Below, one piece after another: positions 9,358-19,128 of a stretch of DNA of 64,000 bases. Under the pieces are notes generated by a model that was not told where the DNA came from, did not search any database, and saw nothing but the letters and a program-made list of their open reading frames with translations. Origin of the DNA: Candidatus Bathyarchaeota archaeon (GTDB lineage Archaea > Thermoproteota > CALKCG01 > B24 > DRYS01). The translations under genes and the position numbers were made by a program. Within the stretch, counting starts at the first letter, position 1. Each line of letters starts with the position of its first letter. Location of the stretch: contig JAGTQC010000002.1 in the NCBI GenBank assembly GCA_018396535.1, forward strand, positions 1-64,000, given 5' to 3'.

Positions 9358-10764
9358 TTAAACATTTAGCCCTTGATCATGAATCTTCAAAGCTTCTAGA
9401 AGTTTCCTACCCTTCTCAGATATACGGTAGTATCTCCTACCATCCGATACATAGGAGGTTATCAACCCCTCAAACTCGAGCCTCTCTAGATGCTGATATA
9501 CAGCTTGTAGACTTACGATCCCGCCTAGACTTTTCCATACTTCATATCCGTATCTAGGTTTAGATGATAGAAGCTCTAGTATCCTCGTCTTCATAGGCTT
9601 CCCACCATATAGGATCGTAGCCTTCCTACGCCTACCTGGTACTTCGATTAGAGAAGCTGTTTTAAGACCGCTACTCGTAGCTATACATACGATAACATCG
9701 CCTTTATCTACGATGTTATCCTCTATCAATCTTCTAACAGCTGCTATGCTAGATGCACTAGAGAACTCTGCGAATATGCCTTCACACCTCGCTAACAGTA
9801 TCATGGATTTCATTATCTCAGAATCTGAGACTGTCAACGCCCATCCTCCACTATCCCTCAACGCTTTAACAGCGATATCTATCAGTACTGGCTTAGATAC
9901 TAGCAGAGCTAAAGCTTTAGATAGAGGCCTCCTTTCCCATCTATCCTCACCCCCTCTAAACTTATCTACTATAGGATGTAGACTCTCAGTCTGTACGCAT
10001 ACAAGCCTAGGGATGTCATCTATCAAACCCGCAGCTTCAAGCTCCTTGAACCCCTTCCATAGAGATACGAGTAGGCTTCCACCCCCTACAGGTACTACTA
10101 CGATATCGGGTACACCCATCTCCTCCCATATCTCGAAAGCTATAGTCTTCAAAGCTTCGAATGTCAATGCGTTAAGCTCTGGTGTAGCTTGATACCATCC
10201 GCTACCGTATGTAATCTTAGAGATGTACTCTATAGCTTCATCTACGTACACCCCATACTCTATTATATCTGCTCCGTACGCTATCATCTGCGCTAGCTTC
10301 CCCTCATCTACATATCTAGGTATGACTATATGCGCATGTAGACTTGCTCTCCTAGCGTATGCAGCTAACGATGCACCCATATTACCATTGGAGGCGGCTG
10401 CTACATGTTTAAACCCATAGCGTAGTGCATCGGTAGTTAATATGGATGCACATCTATCTCTAAACGATCCAGTTGGATTCCTCCCCTCATCCTTTATGTA
10501 TAGGTTTCCAACACCTAGAAGCCTCCCTAAACTTTCAGCTTTAATCGTAGGGGTAAATCCCTCGGATAATGTTATAATCCTAGCGTATATCGTAGGTATA
10601 CACGAGGCATACCTCCATATGGAGTGGATATCCTGCTCAACCTTAAACTCGTATACATCCTCCATATCGTATAACAATGTCGATCCGCATCTAACGCATC
10701 TACTCCAAGGCTTAGCATCACCATTCTCCAAACCACATAAGGGGCACTTCAACCTATATTTCAA
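9358..10764 (-). CDS. Threonine-synthase-like protein lacking the PLP lysine, fused to a winged helix
   Basis: Residues 1-388 are a threonine synthase-type fold-II PLP protein: N-terminal zinc ribbon (Cys7, 10, 23, 26), the GRNPTGSFRDR loop (95-104), the Asn loop ASNGNMGASLAAYA (124-137), the phosphate loop PVGGGSLL and a C-terminal TSSGLKTA. In threonine synthases the loop reads SFKDR and its lysine forms the PLP Schiff base; here residue 102 is Arg (codon AGA) and the following DRG is DRC. Residues 389-462 form a PadR/MarR-like winged helix (KTRILELLSSKPRYGYEVW ... DGRRYYRISEKGRKLLE). It is therefore more likely a ligand-sensing transcription regulator than an enzyme. TTG start, overlapping the gatE stop by four bases (TTGA), implies co-expression with the Glu-tRNA amidotransferase. 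Confidence 0.85.
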   Translation of the reverse strand: MKYRLKCPLCGLENGDAKPWSRCVRCGSTLLYDMEDVYEFKVEQDIHSIWRYASCIPTIYARIITLSEGFTPTIKAESLGRLLGVGNLYIKDEGRNPTGSFRDRCASILTTDALRYGFKHVAAASNGNMGASLAAYARRASLHAHIVIPRYVDEGKLAQMIAYGADIIEYGVYVDEAIEYISKITYGSGWYQATPELNALTFEALKTIAFEIWEEMGVPDIVVVPVGGGSLLVSLWKGFKELEAAGLIDDIPRLVCVQTESLHPIVDKFRGGEDRWERRPLSKALALLVSKPVLIDIAVKALRDSGGWALTVSDSEIMKSMILLARCEGIFAEFSSASSIAAVRRLIEDNIVDKGDVIVCIATSSGLKTASLIEVPGRRRKATILYGGKPMKTRILELLSSKPRYGYEVWKSLGGIVSLQAVYQHLERLEFEGLITSYVSDGRRYYRISEKGRKLLEALKIHDQGLNV

Positions 10765-12665
10765 CCGATAATCCTCCTAATCTCATCCTCGATAATCTTA
10801 GCTAGAATAGATGTATCAACCCTACCCCTATACTTCTTCATGATAGATCCAAGTATCATCTTAGCAGCATTCAAACCATGCCTCTCTATAAGACTCCTAC
10901 TCCTAGAAACTTCATCTGATACGATAGCCGAGAGCTCCTCGCTTGTTAAAGGCTTTAGCTTAAGCTCTTCTATAGCCTCAGTTATACTAGCACCACTACC
11001 AGCTATGTATGCGAGGATATCTGGTATAGCTTCCTTAAACAGCCTCCCCTCAGCTATAGATCTGAATAGATCGTATAATCTATCAGATGGTATGCGATCG
11101 ATATTAACACCCCTCCTCTTCAACATAGTCATAGTCTCTGTTAGCGTCGAAGCTACTACTGAAGCTGGTAGTGAAGGGAAGCTTCTACAAACCTCCTTGA
11201 ATAGATTCTCATAGATGGAGTTAACAAGCTCCTCAGCTAGCTTTCTACTCAACCCATACTCTTCGATATACCTTTTAACCCTTATCGATGGGAGTTCAGG
11301 TAGGTTGGATTTCAAACGTTCTACCCTAGCAGGATCGACTACTAGTATAGGTATATCTGTCTCAGGATACATACGTGCAGCTCCAGGTCTGGGACGCATA
11401 TACCTAGTTATACCGGTAGGTTCAGCTCTCCTAGTTTCTTCAGGTACCCCATCGAACGCTACTAGAATCCTATCCAATACCGCTTTCAACCCATCTTCGA
11501 CATTCTCCTTCGGCCCAGCTGCTATGATCACAGCATCCTGCTCATATGCACCTACAGTTCTTCTAAGCTCTTCCACTTCCCTATCCGTTATACCGTAACC
11601 TGGGAGCTCATCTGTATGGAATATACCACCCAGCCTACCCCAGAATATAGCATAATCCGCGAGTTCTGTCCCGAATCTCAACCCCTCGTTTAATCTCCAC
11701 GATAATAATCCTCTAAACCCAGGTAGCTTCAAAGCATAGATGACGCCACCGTTACCTATAGCTTTAGCTAGAATCCTACATCCAGTCTTCCTGAATACAT
11801 CAGTTACATCATAGAATGTAGGATCTATGGAATCCTTAGATAACCCCCTCCTCCTCAACTCCTCCCTAAGTTCTAGTAGCCTAACCTGTCTCTCAACCTC
11901 ATTCTCGACAACCTTAGGTATAAGGCTTAGATGTTGTACACCTTTAACCTCTACTAAAGCCCCCTCTCTAATCGATATATTTATATCCTGTCTTATAGAT
12001 CCAAGCTCACCCTTCACCCTACCTGTCGATAAGACTATCCTACCTATAGCTAAAGCCACCATACCTGCTTCCTCAGGGCTGCGTATATCTGGGCTTGTAG
12101 ATACTTCGACTAGAGGTATCCCCAGCCTATCCAGTCTATAGTAGACTTTATCACCACTCCTCTCAAGTATACGTGCAGCATCCTCTTCTAGACATATACT
12201 TTGTATACCGATCCGTTTACCATCGATATCCGTCCATCCGCCTAGAGCTACTACGCACGTCCTCTGGAACCCTGTAGTATTGGATCCATCGATTACAACC
12301 TTCCTCATAACATGTATCTCATCTACAGGTTTAGCATTCAGCATCAAAGCTATAGTTAACGCTATATCTACAGCCTCCTCGTTTATAGCATGAGGAGGCT
12401 CTTCATCAAGCTCAACTAGACATGAAGAGTTATCATCGGCTTCGTAGACTATAGTTAATCCTTTACGAAACTCGAATAAAGCTGCAGGATCAACCTCGCC
12501 TAACTCGCTTTGAGTAGGTCTAAGTCTTCTTTCAAACTTAAGCTTAGCCTCACCCTCTGATAGAGCTGCGGGGCATCTGCAGAAGAGCTTGTAGCTAGTA
12601 GCTAGCTGGAAGTGTAATTCTAAGCCTACCTTTAAGCCTAGGTCTTCATAGTTGAAGCCGCTCAT
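10761..12665 (-). CDS. gatE: Glu-tRNA(Gln) amidotransferase subunit E
   Basis: GatE phosphorylates and transamidates Glu-tRNA(Gln) together with GatD, the archaeal route to Gln-tRNA. The roughly 634-residue product shows the GatB/E catalytic blocks (KVGLELHFQL, LFCRCP, VDPAALFEF, TGFQRTCVVALGG, RLGIPLVEVST), the GatE-specific AspRS-like insertion, and the C-terminal YqeY-like helical tail (about 500-634). I place the start at the ATG at 12665, three bases after the gatD stop; an upstream in-frame start at 12680 would overlap gatD. Length matches family members. Confidence 0.95.
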   Translation of the reverse strand: MSGFNYEDLGLKVGLELHFQLATSYKLFCRCPAALSEGEAKLKFERRLRPTQSELGEVDPAALFEFRKGLTIVYEADDNSSCLVELDEEPPHAINEEAVDIALTIALMLNAKPVDEIHVMRKVVIDGSNTTGFQRTCVVALGGWTDIDGKRIGIQSICLEEDAARILERSGDKVYYRLDRLGIPLVEVSTSPDIRSPEEAGMVALAIGRIVLSTGRVKGELGSIRQDINISIREGALVEVKGVQHLSLIPKVVENEVERQVRLLELREELRRRGLSKDSIDPTFYDVTDVFRKTGCRILAKAIGNGGVIYALKLPGFRGLLSWRLNEGLRFGTELADYAIFWGRLGGIFHTDELPGYGITDREVEELRRTVGAYEQDAVIIAAGPKENVEDGLKAVLDRILVAFDGVPEETRRAEPTGITRYMRPRPGAARMYPETDIPILVVDPARVERLKSNLPELPSIRVKRYIEEYGLSRKLAEELVNSIYENLFKEVCRSFPSLPASVVASTLTETMTMLKRRGVNIDRIPSDRLYDLFRSIAEGRLFKEAIPDILAYIAGSGASITEAIEELKLKPLTSEELSAIVSDEVSRSRSLIERHGLNAAKMILGSIMKKYRGRVDTSILAKIIEDEIRRIIG

Positions 12666-12667
12666 AT

Positions 12668-14005
12668 CTAGGTATACCACCTAAAACTTGTCCTAACAGA
12701 TATCTCTCCAGCTATATTCGTAAGCATAAGGCTTCTAGCTTCATCCATACTGCTTGCTCTAGCTAGAACCCACATAAGCTTAACTAGAGCTGTCTCAGGA
12801 AGCATATCCTCTAGGGGTACTACACCTATTGCTTGAAGCTCACGTCCAGTCCTATATACATTCATATTAACTCTACCCCATATACATTGTGAAGTCATAC
12901 CTACGAATACACCTGAATCTATAGCTCTCTTAATCGAAGGTATACATCTATTAGAAACGTGGCCTAGACCTGTACCCTCGATAATAATACCTCTATAACC
13001 TCTATCTACATACCAATCTATGATACTAGGATCGAAGCCTGGGTAAAACTTAACCAGTGTAACCTTATCTTCGAAATCTGCTTCAATCTTAAACCCTTCG
13101 ATCCCACCTCTTCTCCTATAATCCTCGACTAGCATCCTAATCTCGCAACTATTATAGACTGCTATAGGATCACCGTTAACCGATTTGAAAGCATCCCTCC
13201 TACTAGTATGGCATTTACGTACCCTTGTCCCTCTATGAAAGACTATCTCATCATCTGATAAACCTCTATGCATAGCTACGACCACCTCTGCAAAAGGTGC
13301 TTTAGCAGCAGCCGTCGCAGCGCCTAGGAGGTTTAGAGCAGCATCAGAGCTAGGCCTATCAGGCGATCTCTGTGCTCCTACGAGTACCACAGGTACGGGT
13401 AGGTTCCTCAGAGCAAAACTTAGTGCGGCAGCCGTATACCCCATAGTATCTGTTCCATGAGTTACGACCACACCCTTAACCCCACTCTCTACGTATTCAC
13501 CTATCTTCGATGCAATAGTAGACCAATGTCGAGGTGTCATATCCTCGCTAAATATGTTGAATATCGTTTCGACATCTATCCTAGCTATATCCGCAAGCTC
13601 GGGTGTAAACCCGTATAGATCGTCTGCTGAGAATATAGGTGTAACAGCACCTGTTCTATAATCTACACGGCTAGCTATAGTTCCACCCGTACCTAAGATA
13701 GCTATTCTCGGAAGATCGGCTTTAGCTTCGGGTATGGTTGGAGGCTTATACCTAACCTCCCTCCTAGCTGGAAGTTTTTCTACCTTTACATCACCGCTGG
13801 TTACCCTTATACCTATATTATACCCGCTCCTAAGCTTGATAACTATATATTCATCACCACCGTACTCGACCCTAGGAGCTAGTACGCCTTCGTATATGAT
13901 ACCATCCCTAATTATCCTTACCTCATCTCCAACTCTTACACCAGCTGATAGAAGTAGTTCCCTAGCTCGACCCTTATATCCTTGAAGATCTATACTCTCA
14001 CTCAA
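12668..14005 (-). CDS. gatD: Glu-tRNA(Gln) amidotransferase subunit D
   Basis: GatD is the asparaginase-like glutaminase that supplies ammonia to GatE. The 445-residue product has the small N-terminal GatD domain (about 20-80) and an L-asparaginase I-type domain with AILGTGGTIAS (catalytic Thr near 106-109), VVTHGTDTMGYTA (Thr185, Asp186) and a conserved Lys further on. It starts with TTG (14005) and is the first gene of the gatD-gatE-regulator unit. Confidence 0.95.
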   Translation of the reverse strand: MSESIDLQGYKGRARELLLSAGVRVGDEVRIIRDGIIYEGVLAPRVEYGGDEYIVIKLRSGYNIGIRVTSGDVKVEKLPARREVRYKPPTIPEAKADLPRIAILGTGGTIASRVDYRTGAVTPIFSADDLYGFTPELADIARIDVETIFNIFSEDMTPRHWSTIASKIGEYVESGVKGVVVTHGTDTMGYTAAALSFALRNLPVPVVLVGAQRSPDRPSSDAALNLLGAATAAAKAPFAEVVVAMHRGLSDDEIVFHRGTRVRKCHTSRRDAFKSVNGDPIAVYNSCEIRMLVEDYRRRGGIEGFKIEADFEDKVTLVKFYPGFDPSIIDWYVDRGYRGIIIEGTGLGHVSNRCIPSIKRAIDSGVFVGMTSQCIWGRVNMNVYRTGRELQAIGVVPLEDMLPETALVKLMWVLARASSMDEARSLMLTNIAGEISVRTSFRWYT

Positions 14006-14084
14006 ACTGTATCAGATTCTATGTTTAAACTCCTATAATTTAACCTTAAATCTATGTTTAAACCTCCAACTAGTAGATACCTAT

Positions 14085-14603
14085 ATGTCAATTACGATAT
14101 TTAAGCTAGCTCTAGTATCGCATTGCATACTGAATCAAGCTGTTAGATACTGGCCTCCAGGAGCTAAACTCGAGAGACCAGTCTTCGATATAGAAATCGT
14201 ATCTAAGCTCTACAGGATGGGGTTCTCCCTACTGCAGCTTCCATGCCCTGAATTCACGTTTAAAGGAAATCCTAGATTCCCGTATACGCGTACAGAATAT
14301 GAGAGAATATATGGGTTCATAGATCATTGTAGGAAGCTAGCTTTTGATGTAGCTTCTAGTATAGAGCGTATTGTTAAACTATCCACAGAGCCTAGGATAG
14401 AGCTTGCAGCAGTAGTAGGTATCGAGCGATCGCCTAGCTGTGCTGTATTTAAGGTTCCGGTATTAGTACAGGATAGCCGGGTATACGTGGATGGTAGGGG
14501 TGTATTCATGGATATACTGGAGGAGGAGCTTAGAAGTAGAGGACTCTATCCGAAGTTTATATCAGTGGATTTTAAAACTAAATCTATAGTAGAGGCTCTA
14601 TAG
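14085..14603 (+). CDS. Cys-containing DUF523-like conserved archaeal protein
   Basis: A 172-residue soluble protein with an N-terminal LVSHCILNQ block, a LLQLPCPEFTFKG segment and a GIERSPSC motif; the spaced conserved cysteines resemble the DUF523/COG5418 group, whose biochemical role is not established (some relatives are linked to desulfuration). No signal peptide is evident. It converges with pyrK and overlaps its 3-prime end by 20 bases, so the two mRNAs are antisense over their tails. Confidence 0.65.
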   Translation: MSITIFKLALVSHCILNQAVRYWPPGAKLERPVFDIEIVSKLYRMGFSLLQLPCPEFTFKGNPRFPYTRTEYERIYGFIDHCRKLAFDVASSIERIVKLSTEPRIELAAVVGIERSPSCAVFKVPVLVQDSRVYVDGRGVFMDILEEELRSRGLYPKFISVDFKTKSIVEAL

Positions 14604-15420
14604 TACCTGAAGCTCTTCTCCGACGTAAACCTATCTCACCTATCTCCAACAGCTTATCTCGATCGAATACAGGTCCATCCCTACATACTAGGTAGGCTCC
14701 TCTCACACAGCTACCACATACCCCCATACCACACTTCATGTATCCTTCGATACTCGCCTCCATAGGTAGATCCTTCTCGACACATAGTACAAGGATTCTT
14801 CTTATCAACTCCTCAGGCCCGCATACGTAAACCATATCGAAGCTTTCATCCAGGATTCTTGAAGCTATATCGTAAGCTGTAGCTTTAAACCCGTAGCTTC
14901 CATCTTCTGTAGCTATACAGAGCTTTATCCTACCTTCTACCGATAGCTTCTCCATCTCCTCCAGGTATATCGTATGAAGCTTATCCCTAAACCCGAATAC
15001 GACATAGGTATCAACGCCTACATCTATAAGCCTATAGATGAGATATCTTAACGGAGCTACACCTACACCTCCACCTACTACTAAGCTTCTACCTTTCACT
15101 ATGGTGAAACCTCTACCTAGGGGTCCTCTAACCCCGATCGTATCCCCTGGTTGGAGGGAGCATAGGATTCTAGTAGCTTCACCTACACCTCTAACAGTTA
15201 CTCCTAGTATACAGCTATCCATATATGATATGCTTAAAGGTATCTCATCAACACCCGGTATCCATATCATAGTGAACTGCCCCGGTATAGGATCAGATGA
15301 AAACGGGTTATGCATATATAGTGAAACAGTATCTAAGCATTCATCCACCCTCCTAACGATCCTAACTATTCTACGTCTATGCCTATCTAGCATCGATCTA
15401 TCTATGTGATAAACCGACAA
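14584..15420 (-). CDS. pyrK: Dihydroorotate dehydrogenase electron-transfer subunit
   Basis: PyrK carries FAD and a [2Fe-2S] cluster and passes electrons from PyrD to NAD+ in pyrimidine synthesis. Visible are the FAD block (PGQFTMIWIPG), the glycine-rich nucleotide site GGGVGVAPLRYLI and the cluster cysteines Cys230, 235, 238 and 246 (CGMGVCGSC). The first ATG lies 23 bases inside pyrD; the ATG at residue 10 (15393) would start just after the pyrD stop and is equally plausible. Operon: pyrD then pyrK. Confidence 0.92.
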   Translation of the reverse strand: MSVYHIDRSMLDRHRRRIVRIVRRVDECLDTVSLYMHNPFSSDPIPGQFTMIWIPGVDEIPLSISYMDSCILGVTVRGVGEATRILCSLQPGDTIGVRGPLGRGFTIVKGRSLVVGGGVGVAPLRYLIYRLIDVGVDTYVVFGFRDKLHTIYLEEMEKLSVEGRIKLCIATEDGSYGFKATAYDIASRILDESFDMVYVCGPEELIRRILVLCVEKDLPMEASIEGYMKCGMGVCGSCVRGAYLVCRDGPVFDRDKLLEIGEIGLRRRRASGTIEPLL

Positions 15421-16315
15421 TCTCCCTCACACTCCTAAACCCCTTCCTCTCAAGGTAGCTAGATAATCCTTCAGCCAACTCTCTGAATACGCCTACACCC
15501 TTAAACGCTATTACTGAACCTAAAGCTACAGCTGAAGCCCCAGCTAGGATGAATTCGACTACATCTAAGCTATTCGATACACCTCCACACCCTACTATAG
15601 GTATATCGACCTCCTTGTATATCTCGTATACGCATCTAAGAGCTATAGGCTTTAAAGCTGGGCCTGAAAGACCCCCGTATACGCCTGATAGTATGGGTCT
15701 AAACAGCTCTGTATCTATAGCTAGAGCTTTAACCGTATTAATAGCGGTCAACCCGTCTGCTCCAGCTTCAGCAGCCGCTCTAGCTACATCGACTATTAAA
15801 TGAGTATTGGGGCTTAGCTTTACGAATAGAGGCTTATCTATAATTTTCTTCACCTTAGATACTGCTTCAGCTACAAGCTCAGGTTTAAATCCCAATTCAT
15901 ATACGCCAGACACGTGCGGGCATGACACGTTAAGTTCTAGAGCTGATACACGTGGATGCTTAGCTATAATCCTAGCTGTTTCAACTATCTCATCGACGCT
16001 ATACCCGTAGAAGCTCGCTATGAGCGGGGAGCTTAGATCCTCAGCTTCATCCAACTCCTTTAAGAATGCCTCAGCTCCAGGATTTGGTAAACCCATAGAG
16101 TTTATTAATCCATATGGAAGTAGGATTATCGTAGGGTTAGGATACCCGTCTCTAGGCTTTAACCCTATAGATTTAGTAGTAACGGCTCCAACACCCTCAG
16201 CTCTACTTATCTTTGCTAGAAGTCTACCAGATAAACCCAGTATACCTGAAGCTAGTATTAACGGAGTCTTTAGACTTAATCCAGCTATATCGACACTCAG
16301 ATCTAAACTACGCAT
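15398..16315 (-). CDS. pyrD: Dihydroorotate dehydrogenase, class 1B catalytic subunit
   Basis: FMN barrel enzyme that oxidises dihydroorotate to orotate. Family blocks: LILASGILGLSG near the start, INSMGLPNPG, ELNVSCPHVSG with the active-site cysteine region, FVKLSPN, INTVKALAID, GLSGPALKPIALR, and the phosphate-binding GCGGVSN...AGASAVALGS. The adjacent pyrK makes it class 1B. A longer frame opens at 16369, but similarity starts at the ATG at 16315 (RSLDLSVDIAGL). Confidence 0.93.
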   Translation of the reverse strand: MRSLDLSVDIAGLSLKTPLILASGILGLSGRLLAKISRAEGVGAVTTKSIGLKPRDGYPNPTIILLPYGLINSMGLPNPGAEAFLKELDEAEDLSSPLIASFYGYSVDEIVETARIIAKHPRVSALELNVSCPHVSGVYELGFKPELVAEAVSKVKKIIDKPLFVKLSPNTHLIVDVARAAAEAGADGLTAINTVKALAIDTELFRPILSGVYGGLSGPALKPIALRCVYEIYKEVDIPIVGCGGVSNSLDVVEFILAGASAVALGSVIAFKGVGVFRELAEGLSSYLERKGFRSVREIVGLSHR

Positions 16316-16386
16316 ACTTAGATCACGATATTCAAGGTAAATGTTTATTAGGTTTACCTCGCATATCATGAATCTCGGTGGTATAT

Positions 16387-16566
16387 ATGCCTACGCATGG
16401 AAGCTTAACTAAAGCTGGCAAGGTTAGGAGTCAGACACCTAAACTTCCAGCTAGAGAGAAGCATAGCCCTATACCTAAGATTAGGAATGTTAGAAACTAT
16501 ATGAAGAGGATCGTAATGGGTAGAAGTGCGGGTCAGAATATGAATAATCTACCTAGATCTAGGTAG
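16387..16566 (+). CDS. rps30e: Ribosomal protein S30e
   Basis: The 59-residue basic protein begins MPTHGSLTKAGKVRSQTPK, the diagnostic start of archaeal and eukaryotic S30e, and ends in a basic tail. The in-frame GTG at 16378 is ignored because GGTGGT lies 5-10 bases before the ATG at 16387. S30e occurs in TACK/Asgard archaea and is typically missing from Euryarchaeota, so it helps place the organism. It is divergent from pyrD. Confidence 0.95.
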   Translation: MPTHGSLTKAGKVRSQTPKLPAREKHSPIPKIRNVRNYMKRIVMGRSAGQNMNNLPRSR

Positions 16567-16676
16567 ATTTACCCTAGATATACTGCTCCGTATATCGGTA
16601 TCCTTTGTAATGTTGTTGCCTCGTAGGGTAGATGGAAAATAGGAGAGGTTATGATCGGATATTTATCTATTCCGTT

Positions 16677-17855
16677 TCAACGGTTTAGTTTTCCTAGGAG
16701 CTGGTAGATTAGCGATCCTATCCTAGCGTATCCAGTCGAATCTCTCTGATCGAATCCTACCCTCTTCAAACTTCTGAGTTCTGGTGCGAATAGCGATGTC
16801 GGCGATTCCCTACCGACTATGTAGAAGTTACCTTTATACAGCTTCACGTATACCGTTCCATTCACGTATTTCTGCGTGGAGTCTATGAACGCATCTAGAT
16901 CCCTTCTAAGTGGGTGGAACCACATAGCATGGTACACCATATCAGCCCACAGCATATCTACTATACTCTTGAATCTGAGTTGATCCTTTGTTAGAGTAAG
17001 CTGCTCAAGATCTCTATGAGTTTTGAGTAGTATAGTCGCAGCGGGAGCTTCATATAACTCTCTAGATTTCAATCCTATCATCCCATCTTCGAGTATATCT
17101 ATCAATCCTACACCATGCATCCCGCCTACACGATTGAGGTATAGTATGATTTCAACAGGATCTTTAACATCATCAACCCTTACAGGTACACCCTCCCTAA
17201 ACTCTATAGAGATCTCCTGAGGTTTATCTGGTGCTTGCTCTGGTGGTGTAACCCATATGTAGTCTTCAGGATATTGCGAGTATAGATCCTCCACCTGTCC
17301 GCTCCCTATAGAATGCGACCAGAGGTTTATATCGCCTCCAAGCTTACCCTTCCTAGGCTTAGGTGTAATACCATACTTTGCTAGCATTTCCTCTTCTTCC
17401 GTCCTCACTAGGTTAAGCTCTCTTATAGGCGCTACGACTTCTAGGTGTGGTGCTAGATATTTAACGGTGAATTCTATCCTAAACTGGTCGTTACCTTTAC
17501 CTGTACATCCATGAGCTACGGCTTCAGCCCCCTCCTTCAAAGCTATCTCAACGCATTTGGAAGCTATAAACACCCTACTCATAGACGTACCTATAGGGTA
17601 TCCTTCATAGCTTCCGTTAGCCTTTATACATCTATGAACGAAGTTCTCAACAAACTCCCTCTTACCATCTATGAATACTATGTTAAGACCAAGCTTCTCA
17701 GCTCTCTCGAACGCGGTCTCTATCTCCTCCTCTCCCTGACCCACATCTACTAGTACTGGTATAACCTCATCAAACTTGTAGTGTTCTCTTAGAAGTATCG
17801 TTACTAGGGTTGAATCGAGTCCACCCGAATATGCTGATACAACCTTTCTACCCAC
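16677..17855 (-). CDS. argG: Argininosuccinate synthase
   Basis: Condenses citrulline and aspartate with ATP in arginine synthesis. The 392-residue product shows the PP-loop AYSGGLDST (residues 8-16), the IGTSMSRVFIA and AHGCTGKGNDQFR blocks, and DINLWSHSIGSGQVEDL. Length is normal for the family. It is monocistronic here, without argH nearby. Confidence 0.95.
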   Translation of the reverse strand: MGRKVVSAYSGGLDSTLVTILLREHYKFDEVIPVLVDVGQGEEEIETAFERAEKLGLNIVFIDGKREFVENFVHRCIKANGSYEGYPIGTSMSRVFIASKCVEIALKEGAEAVAHGCTGKGNDQFRIEFTVKYLAPHLEVVAPIRELNLVRTEEEEMLAKYGITPKPRKGKLGGDINLWSHSIGSGQVEDLYSQYPEDYIWVTPPEQAPDKPQEISIEFREGVPVRVDDVKDPVEIILYLNRVGGMHGVGLIDILEDGMIGLKSRELYEAPAATILLKTHRDLEQLTLTKDQLRFKSIVDMLWADMVYHAMWFHPLRRDLDAFIDSTQKYVNGTVYVKLYKGNFYIVGRESPTSLFAPELRSLKRVGFDQRDSTGYARIGSLIYQLLGKLNR

Positions 17856-18024
17856 TTAACCGACACCCTCAGTTAGGATGAGAGGCCATCTATAAAAACA
17901 TTACTTCCAATACTCTATAGACCCGTATCTAAACTAGCTTTTGAAATCTATCTAAAACCGCTATCGGTTATCGATGTCTTAGTATTAAGCTTTTTATAGA
18001 ATAGTATACGCTTGTCTGTTTCAG

Positions 18025-19101
18025 GTGTATCCGGGTTTGAGGGAGATCGGTGTAGGTGTCGTAGGTTTAGGTAATATAGGCGTTACGCATGTTAGAGCTT
18101 TTATGAATGTTAAGGGTGCTAAACTCGTAGCTGTAGTAGATACTCTACGTGAGAGAGCCGATTCTATAGCTAAGATGTATGGTGTGAAAAGCTATTATAC
18201 GCTAGAGGATCTACTACGAGACCCAGAGGTTGAACTTGTATCGATAGCTACACCTTCATATCTTCACGCTCCCCAAGCTATATACGCTATGGAGTATGGT
18301 AAGCATGTGATAGTCGAGAAGCCTATGGCTGTAACCCTTAGGGGAGCTAAAACTATGATAGATAGAGCTAGGAAGAATGGTGTTAAACTCGGTGTCGTAT
18401 TCCAGCAGAGGTTTGCAGATGATATACAGCGTCTAAAGAAGCTTATAGATGATGGAGCTTTAGGAAAGCTATTCTTCCTATCAGCAGAGATGATGTGGTG
18501 GAGGAGTGAGAGCGACTACTACTTTAAAGATGAGGTTGCAAGATCGTGGCGTGGGTTATGGCTTACAGAAGGTGGGGGTGCTATAACGAATCAGGGTATA
18601 CACTATGTAGATCTACTTATATGGCTTGGAGGAGGTAAGGTTGAAGAGGTTATAGGTTTGATAGATAAGTTAACCCATCCCAATATAGAAGTTGAGGATA
18701 TAGCTCTAGGTATGTTCCGGTACTCTGGCGGACATCTTGGAAGTATAGTCGCAACAGTCTCTGTACAGCCGCAGAATGCTCAGTATACTAAGATTAAGGT
18801 ATTTGGAGATGAAGGATGTGCTGAGATACATGATAGAAACCTCGCTGTACTTAAGACTGTGAAGGGTGTGGAAGCAGAGGCTAGGAAGGTGGAGGAGGGT
18901 GTGAAAGAGACTTTAAGACAGCCTCCAAACCTACATCAGAAGATGTTCCAGAGCTTCATAGATGCTCTACTCGAGGATAGAGATTTCCCGATACCTGGTG
19001 AAGAAGGTATTAAGAGTTTAGAGGTTATAAAGGCGATCTACCTATCATCGAAGCTAGGTCAGAGAATGAAGCTACCTCTAGATATAGATATGGTGATATA
19101 G
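18025..19101 (+). CDS. Gfo/Idh/MocA-family oxidoreductase
   Basis: A 358-residue NAD(P)-dependent sugar-type dehydrogenase. Rossmann motif GLGNIG (14-19), VVEK-type motif HVIVEKPMAVT (94-104) with the catalytic EKP at 98-100, and the substrate-domain segment GGGAITNQGIHYVDLLIW with the expected histidine. Starts with GTG; no better upstream start is visible. Several other sugar-related genes occur in the window (FGGY kinase, two sugar isomerases, GH172, PmoA-like), so a role in sugar or polyol metabolism is likely. The substrate is unknown. Confidence 0.85.
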   Translation: MYPGLREIGVGVVGLGNIGVTHVRAFMNVKGAKLVAVVDTLRERADSIAKMYGVKSYYTLEDLLRDPEVELVSIATPSYLHAPQAIYAMEYGKHVIVEKPMAVTLRGAKTMIDRARKNGVKLGVVFQQRFADDIQRLKKLIDDGALGKLFFLSAEMMWWRSESDYYFKDEVARSWRGLWLTEGGGAITNQGIHYVDLLIWLGGGKVEEVIGLIDKLTHPNIEVEDIALGMFRYSGGHLGSIVATVSVQPQNAQYTKIKVFGDEGCAEIHDRNLAVLKTVKGVEAEARKVEEGVKETLRQPPNLHQKMFQSFIDALLEDRDFPIPGEEGIKSLEVIKAIYLSSKLGQRMKLPLDIDMVI

Positions 19102-19128
19102 AGATATACTATACAAACCTACACACGC

